From Cytophagales bacterium (GTDB lineage: Bacteria > Pseudomonadota > Gammaproteobacteria > Burkholderiales > Burkholderiaceae_C), in the NCBI GenBank assembly GCA_030054145.1, contig JASGCK010000008.1, forward strand, positions 1-64,000: a DNA stretch of 64,000 nt, in the 5' to 3' direction. Below are positions 9,532-18,578 of this stretch, piece by piece. A program made the translations under genes and the position numbers. Below the pieces are notes generated by a model. It was not told where the DNA came from and did no database searches. It saw only the letters and a list, made by a program, of their open reading frames with translations. The stretch's first letter is position 1. Every line of letters begins with the position of its first letter.

Positions 9532-9947
9532 CCTCCTCCATCATTCTCGACACCAATATCGTTTTAGATTTATTTGTTTATAACGACCCCCAGCAAGCCA
9601 CATTGAATAAGGCTTTGCAAGCAGGCAGCCTGCGGTGGCTTGCTACGCCTGCCATGCGAGACGAGCTAGCTCGCGTGCTCGACTATCCGCAGGTTACCAA
9701 ACGGCGGCTGGCCAATCAGCAATCAGCCGATACGGTGTTGGCGCACATGGAGGCGCTAGCTCAATTTGTCACGCCAGCCATTCATGCGCCCTACACCTGC
9801 AAAGACCCCGACGATCAAATCTTTATTGACTTGGCGTGTGCGTACCAATGCCACTTGCTCTCCAAAGATAAGGCCGTACTGGCTATGCGCTCACGGCTTG
9901 CCAGACTGGGCGCTACCGTTACCCAGCACTACACTCAGCCTTTATGA
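9528..9947 (+). CDS. PIN-domain protein (PIN_3-type putative nuclease)
   Basis: 139 aa starting at MTSSIILDTNIVLDLF, where the first acidic residue of the PIN site (Asp in LDTN) is clear. Later acidic positions appear in MRDELARVL and in KDPDDQIFIDLA. It resembles the family often named putative toxin-antitoxin component of PIN family, but no antitoxin gene lies beside it. Instead it is locked by 4-bp overlaps between the NTF2-like gene and an MFS gene, so it is expressed as part of the lipid operon. Whether it is an active RNase is unknown. Confidence 0.83.
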   Translation: MTSSIILDTNIVLDLFVYNDPQQATLNKALQAGSLRWLATPAMRDELARVLDYPQVTKRRLANQQSADTVLAHMEALAQFVTPAIHAPYTCKDPDDQIFIDLACAYQCHLLSKDKAVLAMRSRLARLGATVTQHYTQPL

Positions 9948-11203
9948 CCGACTCACAACCGCAACCACTCGCCCCCATGCCCCAAGGCGAGCGTCGCTTG
10001 CTCTACATCTTGGGCGGCATCCAACTCACACATATTGTTGACTTCATGATCATGATGCCGATAGGACCCCTCCTCTCGCGCGATCTAGGCGTTGCCACGC
10101 ATCAATTCGGCTTACTGGTCTCCAGTTACACCTTTGCGGCTGCCATCGCTGGGTTGCTGTGCGCCATGTTTATTGACCACTTCGAGCGCAAACGTTTGCT
10201 ACTCACGCTTTATGCCTTATTTGCACTCGCAACATTGGCCTGTGCGCTTGCACCTAACTACACAGGATTGCTCATTGCCAGAGCCATTGCGGGCGCATTT
10301 GGCGGCGTGCTCGGTGCCATGGTTAGCACCGTTGTGGGTGATCAAATTCCGCCTGAACGACGTGGGCGTGCTGGCGGCTATATTGCGGCATCTTTTTCAC
10401 TAGCAACCGTAGCTGGCGTACCACTAGGGCTATGGCTCGCCAATCACACGCCCGTGCTAGGCTGGCGGGCACCATTCGTGTTTGTCGCGCTAATGAGTAT
10501 GCTGCTAGGCGTTACCGCTTACAAGTGGCTGCATCCCAAAGCCAATCTGGATCAGGCTTTGCAGCCAGATGACTTATCCAAACCTGAGGGCATTTGGCTT
10601 GGTGCATGGCGGCGTATTCGCGATACGCTAGCCGACCCCGTACACCGCTGGGCCACGCTGTTTATTTGCCTCATCATGTTTTCGGCCTTTAGCGTCATTC
10701 CCTTCATCACCATTTATGCAACTGGGACGGTTAAGTTTCCCGAGACTTTGCTGCCCGTCATGTACTTGGTTGGCGGCACGTGCACGCTGCTATCTAGCCG
10801 CTGGATCGGCAAGCTCACCGACCGCATCGGCAAACGCAAAAGCTTTCTGATTTTTGCGCCATTAGCCGTCATTCCCATGCTCATTACCACCAACTTAACG
10901 CAAGTTCCTGTATGGGTTTATATGTTGGTTAGTACCAGTTTTTTTGTATTGGTTAGCGCCCGCATGATCCCCACCATGGCACTCATGAACGGTGCTGCTG
11001 ATCCCAAACTGCGCGGCACATTCATGAGCTTATCGGCGTCCTTCCAACAAGCGGCCATGGGGCTTGGCGCATTCGTCACGGGGCACATTGTCAGCACCAC
11101 TAGCGCTGGCGTGATGACGGGCTACAACTACGCAGGCTATATCGCGCTAACGGCCACGTTGCTAGCGCTGTGGGTCTCCAAAAAAGTCGTACAGCGCGGT
11201 TGA
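9944..11203 (+). CDS. MFS transporter, AraJ/DHA1-like
   Basis: 419-aa major facilitator with about twelve hydrophobic segments beginning near residue 19 (LYILGGIQLTHIVDFMI). The intracellular loop 2-3 motif is present as DHFERKRLLL, and RAIAGAFGGVLGAM in helix 4-5 resembles proton antiport motif C of drug exporters. Likely a proton-driven exporter in the inner membrane. Last gene of the overlapping run from 4545 and faces the convergent M20 peptidase gene 8 bp away. Substrate unknown. Confidence 0.88.
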   Translation: MTDSQPQPLAPMPQGERRLLYILGGIQLTHIVDFMIMMPIGPLLSRDLGVATHQFGLLVSSYTFAAAIAGLLCAMFIDHFERKRLLLTLYALFALATLACALAPNYTGLLIARAIAGAFGGVLGAMVSTVVGDQIPPERRGRAGGYIAASFSLATVAGVPLGLWLANHTPVLGWRAPFVFVALMSMLLGVTAYKWLHPKANLDQALQPDDLSKPEGIWLGAWRRIRDTLADPVHRWATLFICLIMFSAFSVIPFITIYATGTVKFPETLLPVMYLVGGTCTLLSSRWIGKLTDRIGKRKSFLIFAPLAVIPMLITTNLTQVPVWVYMLVSTSFFVLVSARMIPTMALMNGAADPKLRGTFMSLSASFQQAAMGLGAFVTGHIVSTTSAGVMTGYNYAGYIALTATLLALWVSKKVVQRG

Positions 11204-11211
11204 TCTTGCGC

Positions 11212-12513
11212 TTATTTCCCCTGCGCAATCTCCATAATCAAACGACTAGAAAGATAGAGCCGACGCGGGATTGCGCCAATATCGGCGTACTCCTCAACGT
11301 TGCTGTGATAGCCAAAACCTGGTAGCCCCAGCGCCTCCAGCACGGGCTTGCCCGAGAGAGCCGCAAACGCTGCGTCCGTGCCCGCGCCCGTCACAGGAAC
11401 GACGTAAATGCTGCCCCCCACTTCTTTATAAATCTCTACCGCTTTAGTGACGAGCGCTTTGCCTGCTGCATCGGCAATAAACGAAGGACGAAATGGCGGC
11501 ACGATCAAGGTGATTTCACTGCCCGCTAATTTTTTGTTGGTAACGCGTTCTTTCAGTTTTGCCAGTGCCTCATCACGGTCTACGGGGCTCAAGTAGCGCA
11601 GCGTGGCGGTAATCGTTGCTTCATCAGGAATGATGTTAAAGACCGCGCCCGATTGCGCAATCGTCCAGTTAAAGCGCAGCGCTTTGTCCTTGTTATCCAG
11701 CCCCATCGTGGAGAGCACAAAGTCCGACATTTCCACCAGTGCGTTCACGCCTTTTTCAGGCTCTGCGCCTGCATGAGCTGACTTGCCTTTTATTTTGACC
11801 GTCACGCTCACACTGCCAGAAGCCGCCAAAATCATGGCCTCTACGGGCACGGACGAGGTAGGTTCATACGACAGCGTCACATCGTGCTGGCTAGCCAGTT
11901 GCTGAATCAGCGCCTTCGAACCATCCGACCCAATCTCCTCATCGGTGTTAAACATCATCGTAATTTGCGCGAAGTCCTTAAAGCCTTGCTTTTGTAGCAA
12001 GCGCACCGTATTCAAAATGGTTGCCACACCGCTTTTAGCATCCGCTACGCCAGGGCCGTAAGCACGCTCAAACGCCCGCTCCACCTCGCCTGCGGGCGTT
12101 TTTACTTTTTCTACTCCTGTAGCAATCCGCCATGGCTGCTTGGCAAGCGTGCCCTTGACGTGCACCGTATCCATATGCGCAATCATCAAAATCTTTTTGC
12201 TGCCTGTGCCCTTAATCGTGCCGTAAATATTTTCACCAACCGCAGGGTTTTCAGTGCTGAATGCCGCTTTGCTGCGCGTCACGCTTGCGCCCAGCGACTT
12301 CAATTCGCCTTCCAAATAATTGGTCATCGCCGCCATGCCCTCAGCGTTAGCCGATCCCGTCTCGATATTGACGAGGTTCTTAAGCGTTTCAATCGTTTGC
12401 GGTTTAGCAGCAGTCGCAGCCGCAAAAAGCGCCTCGTGCCGGGCGGGTGTCTGTGCAGCAACGACCCCAACGACAAGCAACAAAGCCAAGGCAGATAAAC
12501 GAGTATTCAACAT
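11212..12513 (-). CDS. M20-family metallopeptidase, carboxypeptidase G2-like, exported
   Basis: 433 aa. Start chosen at MLNTRLSAL because it gives a clean signal peptide (cut about after VVAAQ) and a GAGGG-like ribosome site 6 nt upstream; the frame is open 10 codons further. Zinc ligands follow the M20 pattern: HMDTVH, GVADAKSG, catalytic Glu pair in NTDEEIGSDG, and a late His in GFGYHSNVEEY. The dimerisation domain sits between (SVTVKIKGKSAHAGAEPEKG). Probably a periplasmic glutamate carboxypeptidase acting on N-acyl or folyl-type glutamates. Confidence 0.9.
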   Translation of the reverse strand: MLNTRLSALALLLVVGVVAAQTPARHEALFAAATAAKPQTIETLKNLVNIETGSANAEGMAAMTNYLEGELKSLGASVTRSKAAFSTENPAVGENIYGTIKGTGSKKILMIAHMDTVHVKGTLAKQPWRIATGVEKVKTPAGEVERAFERAYGPGVADAKSGVATILNTVRLLQKQGFKDFAQITMMFNTDEEIGSDGSKALIQQLASQHDVTLSYEPTSSVPVEAMILAASGSVSVTVKIKGKSAHAGAEPEKGVNALVEMSDFVLSTMGLDNKDKALRFNWTIAQSGAVFNIIPDEATITATLRYLSPVDRDEALAKLKERVTNKKLAGSEITLIVPPFRPSFIADAAGKALVTKAVEIYKEVGGSIYVVPVTGAGTDAAFAALSGKPVLEALGLPGFGYHSNVEEYADIGAIPRRLYLSSRLIMEIAQGK

Positions 12514-12576
12514 GAAAAGCCCTCTAAAAAGGAAAGCGCACATTGCAACACCAAAACGAACAAAAAGGTAGCGTAT

Positions 12577-13101
12577 TTACCCCAACAAACGTAGCACTTC
12601 CGACAGCGCAAACGCCGTGGTTTGCTGGCGCACAGCGGCGCGATCACCCGCAAAGTGCTGCGTGCAAGTCGTCACCGCGCCGCGCACAAAAAATCCAAAA
12701 CACACCGTGCCCACAGGCTTTAAATCCGTGCCCCCGCCAGGACCCGCAACGCCCGTGACCGCCACGACCACGTGCCCCGCAAGCCCCGCTGGATATGGCC
12801 TGCCAGCCATTGCCTCTGCAATCGCCCGCACACAGCCGCCCGCCATAGCAGCCGCCACCTCTTCAGACACCGCGCCATGCCGACGAATCATGCTGGAGGA
12901 CACGCCCAGCATCGCCGTCTTCGCGTCGTTGGAATAAGTAATAAAGCCGCGATCAAACCAAGCGCTTGACCCCGCCAAATCAGTGCAAGCAGCCGCAATC
13001 ATCCCGCCCGTGCAGCTCTCGGCGGTAGCAAGTAAAAGACCACGGGATTGGAGCTTGGTGGCGAGTTGCTCAACTAACTCTGATGTGGGTTTTTGAGCCA
13101 T
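12577..13101 (-). CDS. pncC: Nicotinamide-nucleotide amidase (CinA C-terminal domain, PncC)
   Basis: 174-aa stand-alone CinA_C domain that deamidates NMN in pyridine nucleotide salvage. Motifs seen: TAESCTGGMIAA, GFITYSNDAKTAMLGV, HGAVSEEVA, and VTGVAGPGGGTDLKPVGTV. In Burkholderiales pncC normally follows thiL and pgpA directly; here it is separated from pgpA by a restriction-modification unit whose last gene ends 3 bp before this start, so it may now be read through from the methyltransferase gene. Confidence 0.94.
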   Translation of the reverse strand: MAQKPTSELVEQLATKLQSRGLLLATAESCTGGMIAAACTDLAGSSAWFDRGFITYSNDAKTAMLGVSSSMIRRHGAVSEEVAAAMAGGCVRAIAEAMAGRPYPAGLAGHVVVAVTGVAGPGGGTDLKPVGTVCFGFFVRGAVTTCTQHFAGDRAAVRQQTTAFALSEVLRLLG

Positions 13102-13104
13102 TTA

Positions 13105-14265
13105 TTAAATCAAAGTGAGTTGTTTTTTACTTTTAACTTTGCTTTGCCACAAAGCTTGTGACGCAGACCTTGCTGCGCCTAGATTGTTGGCTACGTACGC
13201 ATTCAAAGACTTAACGACTGATTGACCAATTGCCTGCGCCAAATTAACAGGCACGGCATTGCCGATTTGCTTATAGCACGACGAAATACTGCCTTCAAAT
13301 TGCCATGCATCAGGAAATGTCTGGATGCGAGCGTATTCACGCACCGTGAGCGGTCTGGTGTGCTCTGGATGGCAACGCTCGGTTTGCTTTTGTGCAGGAT
13401 TGCACGTCAAAGTCAAGCTGGGCTCGTCCCATGACAAACGCCGCGCCATACCCGTTTTTCCGCCTCCCATAAAAAAGCTCTTCATCATGTAGCTTTTTTG
13501 AATATCGAGCGGCAAGTCACGCCAGTAGCCGCCTGGCGGGACAATATCCATGATTTGCTTCTTTTTTAAAGGATAGGTTTGTCCTTCTGATTTGGGAACA
13601 TCCGTGTCAAACAAGCGTCCTTTTTTAAGCGCATCCTTCATGGTGTAAAGCTCTTTTTGAGCCTTTGGAAAATCAAACTTCAAACCAGCACCTTTGCGCA
13701 AACCCACAATGAGCAATCGTTCGCGCTTTTGGGGCACGCGATGATGAACAGCTTTGAGCACACGCGGAGTCAGCACGTCGTAGCCCAGCTCGTCGAGCAC
13801 GGACACCATGCCTTCCAAAGTTTTGCCGTTGTCATGATTGAGCAAGCCGCGCACGTTTTCACCCACACAAATCAGCGGTTGAATTTCTTTAACCGCCCGC
13901 GCAAACTCAAAAAACAATGTACCCCGTGCATCTTCAAAACCAAGTTTGCGTCCTGCATAGCTAAAGGCTTGGCAAGGAAAGCCTCCAGTCACCACATCAA
14001 TTCGCCCAGCGAACTCGGTGAAATCTAACTCCTTGATATCCCCTTGCCGCACATCCCAATGCGGGCGATTTTTAACCAGCGTTTTACACGCATCTTTATT
14101 GAGTTCATTCAGCATCACGCACTGCAAGCCAGCTTGTTCCATGCCAATAGCCAAGCCGCCCGCACCAGCAAAAAGCTCGATCACACTAAAGGCTTGCGTC
14201 GGCTGCTCCGCCTCGGATTTAGCTAGGACAGGTTTTTCTACCACGTCTGGCAATGTGTAATACAT
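13105..14265 (-). CDS. DNA cytosine-5 methyltransferase (R-M associated)
   Basis: 386 aa with all main C5-MTase blocks: motif I FAGAGGLAIG (32-41), motif IV GGFPCQAFS with catalytic Cys98, motif VI ENVRG (136-140), motif VIII QKRERLLIVG, motif IX RPLTVREYARIQTFP and motif X IGNAVPVNLA. A target recognition domain of about 90 residues lies between VIII and IX. There is an N-terminal extension of some 27 residues before motif I. Divergent from a second C5-MTase and close to a nuclease gene, so it is part of a type II system; recognition sequence unknown. Confidence 0.93.
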   Translation of the reverse strand: MYYTLPDVVEKPVLAKSEAEQPTQAFSVIELFAGAGGLAIGMEQAGLQCVMLNELNKDACKTLVKNRPHWDVRQGDIKELDFTEFAGRIDVVTGGFPCQAFSYAGRKLGFEDARGTLFFEFARAVKEIQPLICVGENVRGLLNHDNGKTLEGMVSVLDELGYDVLTPRVLKAVHHRVPQKRERLLIVGLRKGAGLKFDFPKAQKELYTMKDALKKGRLFDTDVPKSEGQTYPLKKKQIMDIVPPGGYWRDLPLDIQKSYMMKSFFMGGGKTGMARRLSWDEPSLTLTCNPAQKQTERCHPEHTRPLTVREYARIQTFPDAWQFEGSISSCYKQIGNAVPVNLAQAIGQSVVKSLNAYVANNLGAARSASQALWQSKVKSKKQLTLI

Positions 14266-14432
14266 AGATAAAGCTGGAGCACGTAAGATTAAAAACTATC
14301 GCTTGATTCTGCCAGACCTTTAGAATCAAATGGGTCAATTGAAATCAGCTCGATACGCGGGAAACTCCTAGTGTTATTGAGCGCCAAAACATTTAAACTG
14401 AAAATATATACAGTCATTTTAGGGGGCAATTT

Positions 14433-15464
14433 ATGAACAAAGCTATCGATTTATTTGCAGGCGCTGGCGGACTTTCTTTAGGTCTAAAAATGGCAGGATG
14501 GGATGTCCGTGTGGCAGTGGAATACGATGTCACAGCTATAGAAACTCATCGGAAAAATATGCCCGATGTCCTGCATATCTGCGATGACATTCGAGATATT
14601 GACTTCACTAGCTACAAAGGCGAGATTGATTTGGTCGTCGGTGGTCCGCCCTGCCAACCGTTCTCTGTTTCAGGCAAACAATTGGGCAAATTAGATGTTC
14701 GCGACATGGTTCCAGAATTTGTTCGCGTTGTACGAGAAGTTCGTCCCAAGTCTTTTTTAATGGAGAACGTTAAAGGTCTAACGTCGCCACGCTTTATGCC
14801 TTACTTGTTGTCGCGTATAGAGGAGCTAAAGGAAATTGGTTACGACGTTCACTGGCAAGTACTTAACGCTGCCGACTATGGCATCCCACAAAATCGCCAT
14901 CGCTTATTTGTGATAGGTGTTCCTATTGGAACAAAATTTGATTTCCCCACGCCAACACATGGGCCTGGTCGGGATAAAAAATACCACACCGTTTCCGAGG
15001 CATTGATTGGCTGTCCGAAGGATGAACTCAATCGCACCAAAGTCGTATTTTGTAAAAATCCAATTCTGCGCCGTAGCCCTTACGCGGGCATGTTGCTCAA
15101 CGGGAAAGGTCGTCCACTCAACATGAATGGTCCAAGCCATACTATTCCAGCTAGTGCTGGCGGCAATCGCACGCACATCCTTGATCCTCAACGGGTTCTA
15201 CTCCGCTACCACACCCACCTCACGGACGGTGGCAAAGCTACTGTGGGCGAAGCGGAAGGCTGCACCCGTTTAACCGTTCGTCAATCGGCACGTCTACAAA
15301 CTTTCCCCGATTGGTTTGAATTTGTGGGACGAAAAAATCAACACTATGCCCAAATTGGGAATGCAGTCCCACCTGAATTTGCCGCTATTGTTGCGAAAGC
15401 TTTGCACAACGCGATGCAAAAAAAGACACGTGGCATAGACCGAAAAACTACAATACATTCCTAA
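14433..15464 (+). CDS. Second DNA cytosine-5 methyltransferase (R-M associated)
   Basis: 343 aa. Motif I DLFAGAGGLSLGL, motif IV GGPPCQPFSVSG (Cys74), motif VI ENVKG (111-115), motif VIII QNRHRLFVIG, motif IX LTVRQSARLQTFP, motif X IGNAVPPEFA. Clearly distinct from the divergent methyltransferase at 13105, not a recent duplicate. A GGGGG-rich ribosome site lies 8 nt before the ATG. Its stop is 4 bp from the stop of the convergent nuclease gene. Two C5 enzymes with one nuclease suggest either an asymmetric target or an added protective methylase. Confidence 0.93.
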   Translation: MNKAIDLFAGAGGLSLGLKMAGWDVRVAVEYDVTAIETHRKNMPDVLHICDDIRDIDFTSYKGEIDLVVGGPPCQPFSVSGKQLGKLDVRDMVPEFVRVVREVRPKSFLMENVKGLTSPRFMPYLLSRIEELKEIGYDVHWQVLNAADYGIPQNRHRLFVIGVPIGTKFDFPTPTHGPGRDKKYHTVSEALIGCPKDELNRTKVVFCKNPILRRSPYAGMLLNGKGRPLNMNGPSHTIPASAGGNRTHILDPQRVLLRYHTHLTDGGKATVGEAEGCTRLTVRQSARLQTFPDWFEFVGRKNQHYAQIGNAVPPEFAAIVAKALHNAMQKKTRGIDRKTTIHS

Positions 15465-15468
15465 AAAT

Positions 15469-16587
15469 TTACAGCGCCTTCATCAACTTTAACCATTCCT
15501 GCACGTGCTTATAGTTAGCGCCAAGCTCGTGCAAAGCATCGTGTATAGATCGCAATAAAGCAGCACGCTGGCTTGGCTCAAAAAGAATTAATACGCTTGC
15601 AAAAAACGGCATTGCTTCCGCAACGTTGACATCAATACCACGGGTGAACTCATGCGCCATACGCTGCAAAGCAGCCTCAGAGCTGTCCATTAGCGGATTA
15701 GCCTGCACGACAAATAATAAATTTTCAATTTGAGCTTGACGTGCTTTCAAAATTGAGGATTCGATATCGCTTGAGGTCAAAGTTCTGTCTTTAACTTCTA
15801 TGGCGTAATCAACTTTACCCAAGCGGACTCTTTCAACATCACCCGCCCGATTACCCGACGCGTCAGACGAATTTGCCGAGTACGAACGAACTTCACCAAA
15901 CTCGCTAAACGCTTCTGTGAATGCTTTAAATACTGCGTATGTAACAACCTGAAGACGCACACCATTTGATCGCTCGCCTAGAAACTGAACCAATACTTTC
16001 ACCACGTCGTCAAGGCTTGCCCGCGCGGGGCCAACATAATCTCGCTTATTATTTTCAAGTGAGCGACGGGCTTCAATAAGAATGAGTCGCAGCAACCTTT
16101 TTGCCTCTTGATGACCTTTCTCTTGTACGTGTTGCACCACCTTAAAAAGACGTCCATACTGCTCGCGATTCCTCGCCTTACTCTCCATCTCTTCGCCAAA
16201 ATTTTTATATCGCGCTGGATGGTTAACGTATGGATCAAGGTTCGTGCCAGGGAACGGCTTTCCAACCTCCTGATTCCAAGACACCACAACATTTTTGACA
16301 AGCATACGTACATCAATAGCGCCCTGTAGTGATGAGCTGCCTTGCAAGCTCAAGGCATTAACACTTTCCTCAGATGCTTTGGCTAAAATTTGACCAAGCA
16401 GCACATACGGATAAGTACTCCCGCCATTGACAATCAGCTCTTCGAGTTCTGTCCCCCACACACTGTCGCGTGCTTTCTCAAGCTCGTCGATGACAAGCAC
16501 CTTAAGCCACTCAGCATTTAATAAAGTCTTAGCCGTTTGGTGAAGAGGGGGAAGCGTTTTTACTTCTTTTTTTAGTTTTGTAGCCAT
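15469..16587 (-). CDS. Probable type II restriction endonuclease, SacI-like family
   Basis: 372 aa, mostly helical. A PD-(D/E)XK-style core is visible late in the protein as KVDYAIEVKDR, with Asp260, Glu264 and Lys266 as likely catalytic residues, preceded by GNRAGDVERV. Overall size and this core recall the SacI restriction endonuclease family, a call from memory of the family rather than a search. Position next to two C5 methyltransferases makes a cognate nuclease the best reading. Between it and pgpA are 75 bp. Confidence 0.72.
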   Translation of the reverse strand: MATKLKKEVKTLPPLHQTAKTLLNAEWLKVLVIDELEKARDSVWGTELEELIVNGGSTYPYVLLGQILAKASEESVNALSLQGSSSLQGAIDVRMLVKNVVVSWNQEVGKPFPGTNLDPYVNHPARYKNFGEEMESKARNREQYGRLFKVVQHVQEKGHQEAKRLLRLILIEARRSLENNKRDYVGPARASLDDVVKVLVQFLGERSNGVRLQVVTYAVFKAFTEAFSEFGEVRSYSANSSDASGNRAGDVERVRLGKVDYAIEVKDRTLTSSDIESSILKARQAQIENLLFVVQANPLMDSSEAALQRMAHEFTRGIDVNVAEAMPFFASVLILFEPSQRAALLRSIHDALHELGANYKHVQEWLKLMKAL

Positions 16588-16662
16588 GCGCAGCGGGTGT
16601 TTAAGAAAAAATGTAACTCTAGCAGACGACCAAGCTTGCCAAGTAAATCAATATCTAAAGTC

Positions 16663-17190
16663 TCAAAACCGCACCACCGCAAACACCACCAACACACAAA
16701 ACGCTGCCACCAAGTCGTCAAACAAAATTCCAAAACCACCGCGCCAGCCAAAACCTTTGAAGGTGCGATCAGCCCAGCCCACGGGGCCTGGCTTAGCGGC
16801 ATCAAAAAAACGGAATAGCACAAACGCGCCCAGTTGCCCCCAAAACGTGGTGGGGCTGACGAACCACAAAATCAACCAAAACGCAACGATCTCATCAATC
16901 ACGATGCTGCCAGGATCCATCACCTGCAAGTGCTGCGCGGTGCGCATCCCCGCCCAGATGGAGACGATGGCAGTTGCGGCAATGACCCAGCCAATTTGTA
17001 CAGGCGCTAATAGACTTTGCAGCACCCCAAACGCTAGCCAAGCCCATAGCGTGCCAACTGTGCCTGGCGCTAATCGACTAAGCCCCGAACCAGCACCCAG
17101 CGCAATAAAGTGCGCGGGATGCGAAAACAAAAATCGCGCAGTGGGTTGCAGCGGCGGGATGTATGGCGGGGTGTATGGCGGGGTGTTCAT
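16663..17190 (-). CDS. pgpA: Phosphatidylglycerophosphatase A
   Basis: 175-aa membrane enzyme that removes phosphate from phosphatidylglycerophosphate. Start at MNTPPYTPP, overlapping the thiL stop as ATGA; an upstream in-frame start would lie within thiL. Family features: GAGSGLSRLAPGTVGTLWAW, the metal site DPGSIVIDEIVAFW, and FVLFRFFDAAKPGPVGWADR. Several hydrophobic segments. A short proline-tyrosine repeat TPPYTPPYIPP at the N-terminus comes from a tandem repeat in the DNA. Confidence 0.95.
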   Translation of the reverse strand: MNTPPYTPPYIPPLQPTARFLFSHPAHFIALGAGSGLSRLAPGTVGTLWAWLAFGVLQSLLAPVQIGWVIAATAIVSIWAGMRTAQHLQVMDPGSIVIDEIVAFWLILWFVSPTTFWGQLGAFVLFRFFDAAKPGPVGWADRTFKGFGWRGGFGILFDDLVAAFCVLVVFAVVRF

Positions 17191-18113
17191 GTTGATGTGA
17201 AATGATCGAACGAAGTAAAGGTATTTTCCAGCGGCAACCCAGCCGCATCCAATAACCGCCATTCATGCGGCGCCTCTATTGCGCCGATGCGTGTGACTCT
17301 GATACAAGCCTTATCCGATATGGCTTGCAGAGCATCGCGCTGACTTGGTGGCGCGGTAAATAGCAGCTCGTAATCATCGCCGCCAGCCAGCGCAAAATCG
17401 GTTCGCCCTTTGATCCAATCGGTCTGCACGCTAGCGCCCACATTCGACGCTTTCAGGATGTGTCCAAGGTCGCCCAAGAGTCCGTCGCTGATGTCGATGC
17501 AAGACGTGGCAACACCGCGCAAAGCCACGCCTAGATTGACTCGCGGCGTGGGACGCTCTAGGCGATGGCGCACGGACTCAAGCTCTGCGGCATTTGCTTT
17601 GACATTGCCGCGCATGATTTCCAGCGCCAGCCGCGCTTGCCCAACGTGATCAACATCAGTGCCCGAGACATACATATCATCACCAACTTTTGCGCCGTTG
17701 CGCAGCAAGGCCTTGCCCGTCGGCACTTCGCCAAACACGGTGATACAAATGTTGAGAGGTCCTTTTGTTGTGTCGCCGCCTACGAGCGTGCAGCCATGCA
17801 CATCTGCCAGCGCAAACAGTCCGCGTGAGAAACCGTCAAGCCACGCTTCGTTCACTTCAGGCAATGCCAGCGCAAGTGTGAAGGCTCGAGGCGCTGCGCC
17901 GCAAGCTGCAAGGTCAGACAGATTTACCGCTAGCGCTTTGTGGCCAAGCGCTTCAGGATTTACATCAGGAAAAAAGTGCCGTCCCTCCACCAACATATCG
18001 GACGAGATGCAAAGCTGCATCCCTGCCGTGGGCGTGAACACCGCGCAGTCGTCGCCAATGCCTTGCTCTGGTCGACGATTAAAGTATTTAGCAATTAAGT
18101 CGAACTCACCCAT
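17187..18113 (-). CDS. thiL: Thiamine-monophosphate kinase
   Basis: 308 aa; makes thiamine diphosphate from thiamine monophosphate and ATP in the cytosol. N-terminal GEFDLIAKYF, the GIGDDCAV metal-binding motif, SSDMLVEGRHF, the NLSDLAACGA helix and GGDTTKGPL, then C-terminal DISDGLLGDLGHI and AGGDDYELLF are all family marks. First gene of the thiL-pgpA pair with 4-bp overlap. A REP-like palindrome lies between it and apaG. Confidence 0.96.
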   Translation of the reverse strand: MGEFDLIAKYFNRRPEQGIGDDCAVFTPTAGMQLCISSDMLVEGRHFFPDVNPEALGHKALAVNLSDLAACGAAPRAFTLALALPEVNEAWLDGFSRGLFALADVHGCTLVGGDTTKGPLNICITVFGEVPTGKALLRNGAKVGDDMYVSGTDVDHVGQARLALEIMRGNVKANAAELESVRHRLERPTPRVNLGVALRGVATSCIDISDGLLGDLGHILKASNVGASVQTDWIKGRTDFALAGGDDYELLFTAPPSQRDALQAISDKACIRVTRIGAIEAPHEWRLLDAAGLPLENTFTSFDHFTST

Positions 18114-18127
18114 TTGCGACCTCGGTC

Positions 18128-18147
18128 ATTCCCGCGCAGGCGGGAAT
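18128..18147. repeat. REP-like palindrome, copy 1
   Basis: Perfect inverted repeat with arms ATTCCCGC and GCGGGAAT around a 4-nt loop. The same arms occur at 57442-57461 (with GTTCCCGC on one side) and 59975-59994. Here the right edge supplies part of the stop codon of apaG. Confidence 0.85.
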
Positions 18148-18542
18148 CACTTTTTAAACGAATGCCTGCCCGCATCGGGGCTCACGGCATCAAGCACGAA
18201 GAGTGGAATCTCCACATCAAAACGTTCGCCGTCTTCCGCCACGCAAAAAAAGCTGCCGTGCATCGTGCCGCTAGACGTGGCAATGCGCGTGCCGCTGGTG
18301 TATTCAAACGACTCGCCTGGTCGCAGATACGGCTGGCGCCCCACCACGCCAAGACCTTTGACTTTTTGGATGAGGCCATTGGCATCGTTCACACTCCAAT
18401 AGCGCGAAATCAATTGCACGCCCACTTGCCCCGAGTTGATGACCTCGATGTTGTAGGCAAACGTGTACACGTCGTCCATCGGGCTCGACTGCTCGGGCAG
18501 ATATTTAGGAATCGCGCTAACTAACATTTGGTATTTGGACAT
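18147..18542 (-). CDS. apaG: ApaG (Co2+/Mg2+ efflux-associated) protein
   Basis: 131 aa, immunoglobulin-like ApaG domain: FAYNIEVINSGQVGVQLISRYWSVNDANG, GVVGRQPYLRPGESFEYTSGT and GTMHGSFFC are characteristic. Biochemical role is poorly known. Its stop codon is formed at the edge of a REP-like palindrome, so the last residues (HSFKK) may be recent. Divergent from rpe with a 36-bp gap. Confidence 0.95.
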   Translation of the reverse strand: MSKYQMLVSAIPKYLPEQSSPMDDVYTFAYNIEVINSGQVGVQLISRYWSVNDANGLIQKVKGLGVVGRQPYLRPGESFEYTSGTRIATSSGTMHGSFFCVAEDGERFDVEIPLFVLDAVSPDAGRHSFKK

Positions 18543-18578
18543 GAGGAGTGCGCTGCTTGTTGATGCGAAAATAGTAAC

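Noticed and set aside
9528..9947. PIN gene as half of a toxin-antitoxin pair
   Set aside because: The neighbouring genes on both sides are an NTF2-like protein and a transporter; no antitoxin-like gene is present.
17659..18402. 247-codon plus-strand frame across thiL and apaG
   Set aside because: Antisense to two well supported genes and crosses the REP palindrome.
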